Positions 24,169-34,500 of a stretch of DNA of 64,000 nt are shown piece by piece. The translations under genes and the position numbers were made by a program. The stretch's first letter is position 1. The number at the start of each line of letters is the position of its first letter. The notes beneath the pieces were generated by a model that was not told where the DNA came from, made no database searches, and saw nothing but the letters and a program-made list of their open reading frames with translations. Origin of the DNA: Ceratodon purpureus (lineage: Eukaryota; Streptophyta; Bryopsida; Pseudoditrichales; Ditrichaceae); contig CM026426.1 in NCBI GenBank assembly GCA_014871385.1, positions 106,684,030 through 106,748,029 on the forward strand, read 5' to 3'.

Positions 24169-24759
24169 CACTACTAGAAAATTGTGACCAAATCAACATA
24201 AAATCAACTCATTTCTGTTGATTGGGGCACTGCATTGACCGTATTCACTGATTTTTGAACTTTTTGTAAAAATCAATAGTTTGCTAAAAATATTTTGTTG
24301 ATTTGAGTAGTGTAATGACCGAATCAACAAAATTTCATCAAATATGGAATCTTTTGGAATCTTTCGGGAATCTCTTGAAAATTTTCTGGAATCTTTTGAG
24401 AATCTTTTGAGAATCTTTTTGGAATATTTTGGAATTTTCTGGAATCTTCTGGAATCTTCTGGAATCTTTTGGAATCTTTTGTAATTTAGGGGTATAGATA
24501 CGGTCCATATTATATTGTTAAATATCAAGAATTTTGCTGAAATTTTTTGTATTTAATTAAAAAATTGGAGAGTTTGGTATTACATCCAACTTAGGAACTT
24601 GTTTGGATTTAGGACTGAAATATTTAGGACTGAAATTTGACCAAATCAACAAAAAATATCAACAAAATTCTGTTACCTACTGTCCAAGTCAACGCGACCT
24701 ATTCAACTGAAAAAATCAACACTTCTTTGTTGATTTGGACGCTGAATTTTCTACTAGTG
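24169..24759. mobile_element. Non-autonomous CACTA MITE, 591 bp
   Basis: The left end is CACTACTAGAAAATTGTG and the right end, read inverted, is CACTAGTAGAAAATTCAG. Both go on to CCAAATCAACA. The element is flanked by the trinucleotide ATA on each side (24166-24168 and 24760-24762), the 3-bp target duplication of CACTA elements. The interior is AT-rich and has a run of TTTTGGAATC-type words (24345-24485) of about 10-11 bp period. It codes for nothing. The ends differ from the larger element at 16834, so it belongs to another subfamily. Confidence 0.9.
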
Positions 24760-24889
24760 ATAGCAGAGTAGAAAATTTGACAAACAGATCAATCGTTTTA
24801 TTCAAAACATAATTACATTGAAATAACACAGAATACTCGTCTATATTGTCTGCGCCATTGCTATCCAGTACATAGTATCCTCTATATGG

Positions 24890-25517
24890 TTATGGAGTCC
24901 CTCCGTAAGCCTCAATTCTTGACTTGACAAATTCCCGTTGGCGCTGACGTGTCCACGACATTCCCTCAACCTGCATCATTGGACTATCAAGAAGACGTTG
25001 CAACTTCTGCCTACGCCTGTCACCGATGCTTGACTCTGGCAGAGAGTGGCCACGGGTACTGGATGGTTTAGAGTGGGAGTCGGCGGACTTCCTTGCCCCG
25101 GATCCAGTAGTTGTTGATCGTAGCCTCGGCATCTGCAAAGGGGATAAATTAGCATTGAGAAAAGATTTCGGTTTAGGTCGAATCGACCTAAACTGCTGAG
25201 TGCAAGTGTAAAGGTCGAACGGACCTTGAACGAGGAGGCCAACATAAGCTAGAACTAGACCTAGATGAGAGTATAAGAAGATCAATCATTTTAGGTGGCC
25301 TCGAGCTAAAATAAGGACATCAGAATGAAACATCATGAAAGAAACATACGGGATGAAACATCAGAAAGGAATGAAAAGCGAATACTGAGGAATGAAAACC
25401 AACCTTTGCCGGTAGTGGTGACGGCATGTCTTCCACATTGTTATAAAGAGCACGCTTCGTAGGGGTAGAACTCTGTCGTTTCGGAGACAAAACCTGCAGT
25501 ACGGTCCGTGGCCACAT
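24890..25517 (-). CDS. Small two-exon gene, unrecognised basic protein
   Basis: Exon 1 (25517 to 25404) starts MWPRTVLQVLSPKRQSSTP and ends in a GTTGGT donor. Exon 2 (25132 to 24890) follows a good TTTGCAG acceptor in phase and ends in TAA. The product is 118 residues, basic, rich in S, R and K (PRLRSTTTGSGARKS, later DRRRQKLQRLL). No domain is recognised. The promoter-like repeat (25525-25850) ends eight bases before the ATG, so transcription may start in the repeat. The intron holds one full and two partial copies of the window's palindrome (25171-25193, 25211-25227, 25290-25310). Confidence 0.5.
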
Positions 25518-25524
25518 AGGAGAA

Positions 25525-25850
25525 GGGGAGGGGAAAGTTCGTACGTGAGCGGAGAGCGTAGAGCGGAGAGCGGTGAGCGCAGAATGGAGAGCACAGAATC
25601 GAGAATTTGGAAAATTTTCAAAAGCAAAGTAGACCCTATAACCGTGGAAAATTACTAAATTAAGGCGTAATTTTGACACTTTTTTTAGAAAAAGAGTATA
25701 TAACCGTGGAAATTAGGGTTATCTCTGGTGAGAATTTATTACGTTTGTTCTCAAAGATACAAATTAGGGCTGATGTCATGATGACGTCATGCATACATTC
25801 CTTTAGATTTATCATGGGTTTGGGCAAGATACAATGATCAGAAGATGAGT
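25525..25850 (-). repeat. Promoter-like dispersed repeat, copy 2 (inverted)
   Basis: The inverse of 5222-5560, matching over about 320 bases including the TGACGTCATCATGACATCA region, GAGATAACCCTAATTTCC, CCACGGTTATATACTC and the CTCTCCGCTC run. Oriented so that its CTCTCCGCTC end points at the small gene starting at 25517. TGACGTCA is a consensus bZIP site and is perfect in this copy. Confidence 0.75.
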
Positions 25851-27461
25851 TTTAGATCAAAGATAGATAGGTTGGTGTGGTGGAATTGACGACAGTGGGG
25901 AGATGGGACTTGTGAGGGTCGGAGCATTGGTTGCGGGAAGGGGGAGTGATGGGGGAAGTGACATGTTGGGGGTTGAGGGGAGTGAAGGAGGGGGCGCGGG
26001 CACGAGTGTGGGGGGGAGGCGTAACATATGGCAAGCGGGGCAGAGGAGGGAGGGGGAGTCTTTGTTGATGGTGGGGAGGGTGAGGGCAGCCGGGGGGGGG
26101 TGGAATTGTGAAGAGTTAGAGCGATGGATTTTGAGAAGGGGATTGTGCTGGCGTGGGTGGGGCAGGTGTATCTGCGACGGGGGCTGCAGAAGGAGTGGGA
26201 GGATAAAGCTACTTTGCCGGGTCTGCCACGTCTGAGCCGTGCGGTGGCGGACTCGGAGGTGTTTATTTGGTCTGATCAGTGTCGGCAGGAGGTTGTGGCA
26301 TTCGGGGTAGCGGCGGGGTACAAGTTCGAGGAGTATGTGTCAGAGCAGTTTGGGGTGTCGGATCAGGGGGGTGATATTGCTGGTGCTAATGGGGTAGGGG
26401 AGGATGGGGGCGGAGTGGCGAGAGGGGAGGTGGCAGCGCGACCAGGCCTAGGAGCGAATGCGGCAGTGCAGGCAATGGGCGCGGCAAAGGATCGGGAGGT
26501 GTGGCGAGCACGGGCGATGGAGTTGATGGATCCAATGCCGCCCAGCGTGGCAGACATTCTTCGGCAGTTGGCGGCAGCGGGAGGTGGGGTGTACGAGGAG
26601 CGGGAGGAATTTTCGACGAAGAGCAGTTCCGAGGAAGTGGACGAGAATGAGGATGGCTCCGTAGAGGTGGCTCCGAAGATCAGTGAGAACAAGGTGCAAG
26701 GGGGCCAGAATGCAGAGGTGGAGGGTGGGACGCAGGTGGTGAGTAGCGTGCCAAGCCGCAGCCGAGAGTGAGGAGAGCAGAATGAGTGGAGAAAGTCTGT
26801 CGGGGAGGGGGTGATAGGGGTGGTGAGACTGGAAATGGGAAAATTGAAGTTTGTAAGGGGAGGGATAGCCTGAGGAAGTGCGAGAGGGAGCACGTCCTGT
26901 GCATTTGTACAGACAAGGTTTAAAGATGGGAACGGAATTGTGGATAATGGTTGGAATGGAATATTTAGAATGTGTTTTGAGAAAGCTGCTTGTGATGCTC
27001 GAGTTTTGTGCACAGATGGTTGGTTGTTGTGGTCTGTGAAATGCATGGGTGGGGTGGGGGATGATGTGTGTGGCTACGATGGTGAATGTGTGTATGTGGG
27101 GTTCGGTGGCTGGGGTGAATGTGGGAATAGGGAGAGGAGGTAGTTGGGGTGGGGAATGTGTGTGGCAGGGGTATGTGTTATGAGGAGCGCAGCGTGAGGC
27201 CTGTTCAGTGGACCTTAGCTCAGGGTCATCTAATTCCTACTGTGTGAGGAGATGCAAGTGGGAAGAGCAGAATTGGCGTTGAAGAATTGGACGGAGGGAG
27301 GGTGACGGGAGCACGGTCTGGATAGTAGGAGTGTAGAGTGTAGCTGGGGGGAGGGAAATTGCTGGAAGTGGTTGGGATGGGAGTGGAGGAATGGGTAAGG
27401 AGAGGGGATAAATTGAATGCAGTATGTAATGAACTCCACTGAAATCAAATCAAATCAAATG
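25839..27461 (+). mobile_element. Retroposed element with 11-bp target duplication, no reverse transcriptase seen
   Basis: The direct repeat GATACAATGAT flanks the segment at 25828-25838 and 27462-27472. The 3' end is a TCAAA-type tail (GAAATCAAATCAAATCAAAT) directly before the right copy. Target duplication plus simple tail is the mark of LINE-machinery retroposition. The body is G-rich on the plus strand, with one clear ORF (26124-26771) and about 690 bases of G-rich 3' sequence. No reverse transcriptase or endonuclease is visible, so it is a non-autonomous passenger or a 5'-truncated member. Confidence 0.65.
26124..26771 (+). CDS. ORF inside the retroposed element, unrecognised
   Basis: 215 codons from an ATG to TGA. 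The first 90 residues look globular (MDFEKGIVLAWVGQVYLRRG, then LPRLSRAVADSEVFIWSDQ and VVAFGVAAGYKFEEYVSEQF). The rest is low in complexity, rich in G, A and E (VYEEREEFSTKSSSEEVDEN). No RT, zinc knuckle or RRM motif is seen. Upstream, GCEELERW-like sequence in another frame at 26105 suggests the coding part once began earlier. It could be a LINE ORF1 relative or a captured host gene. Confidence 0.45.
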   Translation: MDFEKGIVLAWVGQVYLRRGLQKEWEDKATLPGLPRLSRAVADSEVFIWSDQCRQEVVAFGVAAGYKFEEYVSEQFGVSDQGGDIAGANGVGEDGGGVARGEVAARPGLGANAAVQAMGAAKDREVWRARAMELMDPMPPSVADILRQLAAAGGGVYEEREEFSTKSSSEEVDENEDGSVEVAPKISENKVQGGQNAEVEGGTQVVSSVPSRSRE

Positions 27462-27487
27462 GATACAATGATAGAGCGAGGCCTCTT

Positions 27488-30400
27488 TCAAACTTCGAAG
27501 ATGCTACAGTCGCTACTTCCACTCTCAGAACCCGATGACTCAGACTCTCCTTCTACAGCCTCTTCATCGACAAATAGAAGGGCCCTGGGATCAAAATTAG
27601 TGGGCCGACTTGGAACATATCTAAGTGCACCACATTGAAGCGCTTGTGCTAAGCCCTCTGCATAGTCCGGAAGAATAAAAGGCTGAACCGGGCTGGAATT
27701 AAGACGCCACGATGGAGTGAACACGGCTCTATGCCCACTTGGCGGTGTTGTCACAACTACTCTGCAATAGAAAGCCAGAAGTGGTTAGAACGAATAGGTA
27801 AATTTTAGTACAGAAATAATACTAGATGCATTGCACGAAACCTACAAATTCTAGAGTAAGACTTACAATACTTAGTGGGTCTTTGTTTCTTTGCTGGTGC
27901 TTCCTCTGCTGCTGCCGGTCTAGGATGCTTAGGGGGGCCCATGGGAGATTTTGCTGCCATATACGGTTTGAGAAGGGCGTCGAATATGGCTTCGTCATCC
28001 TCAAAAGCTATAACATGACGACCAATAGCCTGGCAAGCCTTGATAGAGGCCCCTGCAACTCAAAGCAAGGTGAAGACGTGAGAAACTGAGAAAGGAATCA
28101 GAGAAATAATTCTGTAGAAACATGTAAGAACGGTTACCTGTTCCTGCCTTCCAGTCCAGGACTATGTCGCCGGGCTTCGAGAGCTCTCCAATTATGTTCT
28201 GCATCATCCCAGGGGATTTTTCCCTTGGCCCTCTCCATGGAACATCCCCATTCATTTGCTGAGAATCAACGTCGATAAAGTTGAAAATCGCATCACTCTC
28301 GGTAATGTTGAGGTCGCCATGTATGACATGGGATTTCTTCGTCTGAAAGGAGAACTTAGATGGCGGCTCGCCACCACGAACGAAGACACGGATCCAGAAC
28401 CGATTAGTCTGCAATCAACCAAATTATGTCAGAATGAATAAACGGAAGGGATAGTACTAAGTAAACTGAAGGAAAGGAAAGGATGAAATTACCAGGTTTC
28501 CGGGGTTCGTAGGAGAAGTGAGGCTGAGCTCATTGAAGCCCCACCAGTCTTTGTAAAGGACGAACTTAGTGGCGCTAGCTTCTTCAAGAATCTCCGTTGC
28601 CAACGCTTGATCATTGTTGTAGATGATGCACAGAGCGCCATCATTTTGCAAGTAAAGACTTGCGAAATAGAAAATGTCGTACACATAATCCTTTTCACGG
28701 GAGTTCCAAGGAGGAATCACTGTAGGGGGATCGGAAATGAGAGGGACAGGAAGATTCTCAGGGATGTCTACAATGATCAAGTCGACTCCAAGATGATTCT
28801 CAACCTCGCACCGCTCAGGAACTTGGTTATGCCGCCCACGTCCAAACTGGAGAAACAACATCTAAACCCTAAACCCTAAACCCTAAACCCTAAACTGGAA
28901 AAGTGGAGAAGTCTGACTTCTTATCAAAAGGCTTTTCTGCGCGGGTACTAATGAATGCGGGGAAGGCCTTTTCCCAAAGGACAATACGCCAGCTCTCCAC
29001 ATATGCGTCTGGCCGCAACAGTCCCGGTAAGGACTTCCACTTGATGACAAGGTTCTCGGTCTTACAGATGTCATCAAACTCCCGAGTAACAGCATCCTCC
29101 AACTGCCACAGAAAGGTAATGTCGTTGAGGTAAACATGGACATTAAACAAAAAAGAAGAGGTTTTAGAGATTGTTAAGAAGTTTGAAGAGTTCTACCGCA
29201 GCCCAGAATGTGGCCTTGTTCAACCAGGGCTCCAACTCGGTCTCCTTAAAGTCTTGGGGCAGAAATCTGTAAGATTGTCGTGCACTTGGTGAAGAGTTCC
29301 ACCACTTTAGCCAACGGGCTTTGAATCTGGCATCAACATTTGCGGGAACAATCCTCTGAAGCTTATCCACTGTCATCTCGGGCTTGGAAAAATCACTGTA
29401 ATGCCGATTGATCTGGGAAGAGAACAATACATGATAGGGAAGATTAGATTTGAAAATAATTATAGGAAAGTAAAGTAGAACTGTCAAGGGTCGAAACTCA
29501 CCTCCGCCAGGAAGTCATCACCGTTTTTGGGATTGGCAATGGTCAGGTACTTGGTGAAGTCCTTCTTCTTAATGTAGTTGATCATGTCGGACGAAGCAGC
29601 CGACATAGCATCCCAAACCCCTGCGGCAGTTTGCTCTGTAATGGGTGTCTTCTCCTTGTAGGTCCTGGCTGCTTCGTCTGAAGCAGCCACGATTTCTCTC
29701 TGGAAAATAAACATTATCAACTTCTTAGTGTACAGAGCACGGCAATTGATGACATTTAGAATCGTAAGGGGGGGTGGGGAAGAAGTGCTTACACGATAAA
29801 GAAATGCGATGAAGATTTTGGTTGGCAAAGTAAACCATCCTGGAATCGATGGTTTGTGATTCAAACATAATTGATACTCTGCTGGTGAGAGCAGATCCTT
29901 GAATTCCTCCAATTTCATCACACCAAAAGAGCGAATACGAAAGAGTTTTGCAGGAAGATTACTCTTCACATGATCATTTTCTGTAGACCTGCTCGAAGAT
30001 ATGGTAGTTAGTTAAAGCCCTGAAGTACAACCAGCTTTCAAGAAGTGGGGACAAAAAGTAGGGAAAAAATTCTTACCAGTTGATGTCGTGCATGACATGA
30101 AGAAGGTTTCCCACATGACCGCGGGGGTCAAGAACAATGCAATGCACGGAGATGTGCCAAGCTGGATCATCATAGTGATGGTTGTTGATATGTCTGTACC
30201 AAGCGGCAAGGCGATGGTTTCCTTCCCAGACATAGAACATCTTCCCAGAGAACTCCTTCCAGTCCGGGTCGGCCAAGAGCTCATCTTCGAAAGCATCATT
30301 GACTTTTTGCCAACAAGGGCTCCAGTCAGCCTTGATCTCCGGAGTGACTTCGGCTGTCTTCTCTTCGTGGTTGTACATGGAAATGTACATGACCCGGTCC

Positions 30401-31411
30401 CCATCTCTATATCCATTGACAAACTCGCGCTCCAAATGTTGAACTCCCATTTCGCCTACCGGTCGCACTCTTGCCATTGACTGCATCCTGCAGAGGGGTA
30501 CAAGCATACGGGACTTCGCCTTTGGGAGTATTCGGAGATCGTTGATAACGGTTGTGGAGTCCAATTTGAAATGTTTCCTGTGTTCCAATTCACTGTCCAC
30601 TGCATTCGTCAAATCAGTGGGACAAGATGGCGCTGGCAACTGATCCTGTGTTTGAGTTACCTGTCAAAGGTCATACGTACTTAGAGTTGATTCGAAGTCA
30701 ATGAACTTAATCAAATCAAAAACAATAAAGTAGAATAAAAGAATTACTTCTCAGACTGGTACATCTTTTTAAGAACACAATCAGCTGGAGCAGAAATAAG
30801 TAGAGCTAAGGCCACTATGTGCGTCGTGCACGACTATAATACTCCCTAGCCTGTCTACAGTTCCAGTGACGGCGCCTCTTCCAAAATCGCCTGGTTTGCT
30901 GGACAGGGCATGGCAATATCGCTGGCAGGGCGAAGACAACATGAGCAGGCCTCCTGACTCTAATAGGCGAGGATGGAGAAGGTGGAGACATAGGCGGGGT
31001 CCCAAGTCTTGGAGAGGTAGGCATGTAGCCCGGGGATGTAGGCTCATAGACAGGAGACGTAGGCATGTACTGAGGAGAGTGGACCTCGAGAGGTCCACTA
31101 CCTAAACCTACGGGGTTGCCCAGATCACACCTACATAAATGGGGCTGATCAAATGAATCCGAGAGGTCGGAGACATTGATCACTGAGATCGGCGAACTGA
31201 TGGACAAGGGTGCATCTGAGAATACCTAGAGAAAAAGAACAAAAACATTGTCATATTCCCAACTAAGCATTCAAAAGAAAATTAGAGATGACTATGGAAG
31301 TTCAATAAATCAGGCTATGTACAAATCCCGAAACAAATGAAAACAGATTACCTCAGTTTCTGCTGGTGTTGGGCCATCAAAGTCACTTGCGGTGAATTGT
31401 TCAGTGAGCTC
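27488..31411 (-). CDS. Gene A: ParB/Srx-like domain fused to a beta-class DNA methyltransferase, about 11 exons
   Basis: Exons by splice motif and phase: 31411-31352, 31225 to about 30818 (end uncertain), 30660-30077, 29988-29793, 29699-29502, 29412-29197 (weak donor), 29102-28896, 28846-28493, 28408-28138, 28052-27867 or 27872, 27761-27488. The 30660 exon has FYVWEGNHRLAAWYRHI, matching the GNHR/GHRR signature of ParB-like/sulfiredoxin folds. The methyltransferase follows in beta-class order: DLIIVDIPENLP (motif IV position, DIPE where DPPY is usual) and PPWNSREKDYVYDIF; then REKSPGMMQNIIGELS, KPGDIVLDWKAGTGGAS (motif I, normally DPFAGSGT) and GRHVIAFEDDEAIFDALL. The tail is S/E-rich and ends in TGA. 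Bacteria and phages have ParB-methylase fusions, but here the gene has eukaryotic introns. Activity is doubtful because motif IV is altered. Confidence 0.75.
28847..28895 (-). repeat. 49-nt intron built from telomere repeats
   Basis: On the minus strand the exon ends TTTCCA, followed by four GTTTAGG units plus GTTTAG, then ATGTTGTTTCTCCAG and the next exon TTTGGACG. The segment opens with GT, ends with CAG and joins two phase-0 exons of gene A (DFSTFP to FGRGRHNQ). Without removal the frame stops at once in the repeat. So the telomere-like tract most likely serves as an intron. Confidence 0.7.
30840..31225 (-). other. RNA polymerase II CTD-like heptads within gene A
   Basis: In the exon from 31225 the protein reads SPQYMPTSP, VYEPTSP, GYMPTSP, then RLGTPPMSPPSPSSP: three consecutive YxPTSPx heptads and a proline-serine tail. 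The Pol II CTD consensus is YSPTSPS. Position 2 is M or E instead of S, while Y1, P3, T4, S5 and P6 are kept. This may be a docking or phosphorylation tract. The frame after the tract is uncertain. Confidence 0.6.
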
Positions 31412-31544
31412 CTACAACACAAAGGGTATGCATCTTATGAGATTTATATACAGAGCATAAAAAAGATAGAATATAACAAAGTATTGCAAATTATACAAAT
31501 CAATTTCCCAATATTTAGATTAAGTTTTAATTTCCCAACTCTCT

Positions 31545-34500
31545 CCCCCCCCACATTCTCCCCCTCCTCGTGGGATGGTTTCGGATCCGAATGCGCCCTT
31601 GCGAGGGCTCCTCCCCCCGGGGCCGCATCATTCAATGGAGCCTCCACTGCTGCAAGCAATGCCGCAAGGGCCGCGGCCATGGCAGTAGCTCCAATGCTCA
31701 ACCCACCAACTCCCTCCCCCCCCACATTCTCCCCCTCCTCGTGGGGGGGTTCGGATCCGAATGCGCCCTTGCGAGGGCTCCTCCCCCCGGGGCCGCATCA
31801 TTCAATGGAGCCTCCACTGCTGCAAGCAATGCCGCAAGGGCCGCGGCCATGGCAGTAGCTCCAATGCTCAACCCACCAACTCTCTCCCCCCCCACATTCT
31901 CCCCCTCCTCGTGGGGGGGTTTCGGATCCGAATGCGCCCTTGCGAGGGCTCCTCCCCCCGGGGCCGCATCACCCAATGAAGCCTCCACTGCTGCAAGCAA
32001 TGCCGCAAGGGCCGCGGCCATGGCAGTAGCTCCAATGCTCAACCCACCAAAACTCTCCCCCCCCACATTCTCCCCCTCCTCGTGGGGGGGTTTCGGATCC
32101 GAATGCGCCCTTGCGCGGGCTCCTCCCCCCGGGGCCGCATCATTCAATGGAGCCTCCACTGCTGCAAGCAATGCCGCAAGGGCCGCGGCCATGGCAGTAG
32201 CTCCAATGCTCAACCCACCAACTCTCTCCCCCCCCACATTCTCCCCCCCCTCGTGGGGGGGTTTCGGATCCGAATGCGCCCTTGCGAGGGCTCCTCCCCC
32301 CGGGGCCGCATCAATTAATGGAGCCTCCACTGCTGCAAGCAATGCCGCAAGGGCCGCGGCCATGGCAGTAGCTCCAATGCTCAACCCACCAACCTTGCTC
32401 CCGCCCCACATTCTCCCCCTCCTCGTGGGGGGGTTTCGGATCCGAATGCGCCCTTGCGAGGGCTCCTCCCCCCGGGGCCGCATCATTCAATGGAGCCTCC
32501 ACTGCTGCAAGCAATGCCGCAAGGGCCGCGGCCATGGCAGTAGCTCCAATGCTCAATTCACCAAAACTCTCCCCCCCCACATTCTCCCCCTCCTCGTGGG
32601 GGGGTTTCGGATCCGAATGCGCCCTTGCGAGGGCTCCTCCCCCCGGGGCCGCATCATTCAATGGAGCCTCCACTGCTGCAAGCAATGCCGCAAGGGCCGC
32701 GGCCATGGCAGTAGCTCCAATGCTCAACCCACCAACTCTCTCCCCCCCCACATTCTCCCCCTCCTCGTGGGGGGGTTTCGGATCCGAATGCGCCCTTGCG
32801 AGGGTTCCTCCCCCCGGGGCCGCATCACCCAATGGAGCCTCCACTGCTGCAAGCAATGCCGCAAGGGCCGCGGCCATGGCAGTAGCTCCAATGCTCAACC
32901 CACCAACTCCCTCCCCCCCCACATTCTCCCCCTCCTCGTGGGGGGGTTTCGGATCCGAATGCGCCCTTGCGAGGGCTCCTCCCCCCGGGGCCGCATCATT
33001 CAATGGAGCCTCCACTGCTGCAAGCAATGCCGCAAGGGCCGCGGCCATGGCAGTAGCTCCAATGCTCAAACGACCAACTCTCTCCCCCCCCACATTCTCC
33101 CCCTCCTCGTGGGGGGGTTTCGGATCCGAATGCGCCCTTGCGAGGGCTCCTCCCCCCGGGGCCGCATCACCCAATGGAGCCTCCACTGCTGCAAGCAATG
33201 GCGCAAGGGCCGCGGCCATGGCAGTAGCTCCAATGCTCAACCCACCAAAACTCTCCCCCCCCACATTGTCCCCCTCCTCGTGGGGGGGTTTCGGATCCGA
33301 ATGCGCCCTTGCGAGGGCTCCTCCCCCCGGGGCCGCATCACCCAATGGAGCCTCCACTGCTGCAAGCAATGCCGCAAGGGCCGCGGCCATAGTAGTAGCT
33401 CCAATGCTCAACCCACCAACTCTCTCCCCCCCCACATTCTCCCCCTCCTCGTGGGGGGGTTTCGGATCCGAATGCGCCCTTGCGAGGGCTCCTCCCCCCG
33501 GGGCCGCATCACCCAATGGAGCCTCCACTGCTGCAAGCAATGCCGCAAGGGCCGCGGCCATGGCAGTAGCTCCAATGCTCAACCCACCAACTCCCTCCCC
33601 CCCCACATTCTCCCCCTCCTCGTGGGGGGGTTTCGGATCCGAATGCGCCCTTGCGAGGGCTCCTCCCCCCGGGGCCGCATCATTCAATGGAGCCTCCACT
33701 GCTGCAAGCAATGCCGCAAGGGCCGCGGCCATGGCAATAGCTCCAATGCTCAACCCACCAAAACTCTCCCCCCCCACATTGTCCCCCTCCTCGTGGGGGG
33801 GTTTCGGATCCGAATGCGCCCTTGCGAGGGCTCCTCCCCCCGGGGCCGCATCACCCAATGGAGCCTCCACTGCTGCAAGCAATGCCGCAAGGGCCGCGGC
33901 CATAGTAGTAGCTCCAATGCTCAACCCACCAACTCTCTCCCCCCCCACATTCTCCCCCTCCTCGTGGGGGGGTTTCGGATCCGAATGCGCCCTTGCGAGG
34001 GCTCCTCCCCCCGGGGCCGCATCATTCAATGGAGCCTCCACTGCTGCAAGCAATGCCGCAAGGGCCGCGGCCATGGCAGTAGCTCCAATGCTCAACCCAC
34101 CAAAACTCTCCCCCCCCACATTGTCCCCCTCCTCGTGGGGGGGTTTCGGATCCGAATGCGCCCTTGCGAGGGCTCCTCCCCCCGGGGCCGCATCACCCAA
34201 TGGAGCCTCCACTGCTGCAAGCAATGCCGCAAGGGCCGCAGCCATAGTAGTAGCTCCAATGCTCAACCCACCAACTCTCTCCCCCCCCACATTGTCCCCC
34301 TCCTCGTGGGGGGGTTTCGGATCCGAATGTGCCCTTGCGAGGGCTCCTCCCCCCGGGGCCGCATCATTCAATGGAGCCTCCACTGCTGCAAGCAATGCCG
34401 CAAGGGCCGCGGCCATGGCAGTAGCTCCAATGCTCAACCCACCAACTCTCTCCCCCCCCCACATTCTCCCCCTCCTCGTGGGGGGGTTTCGGATCCGAAT

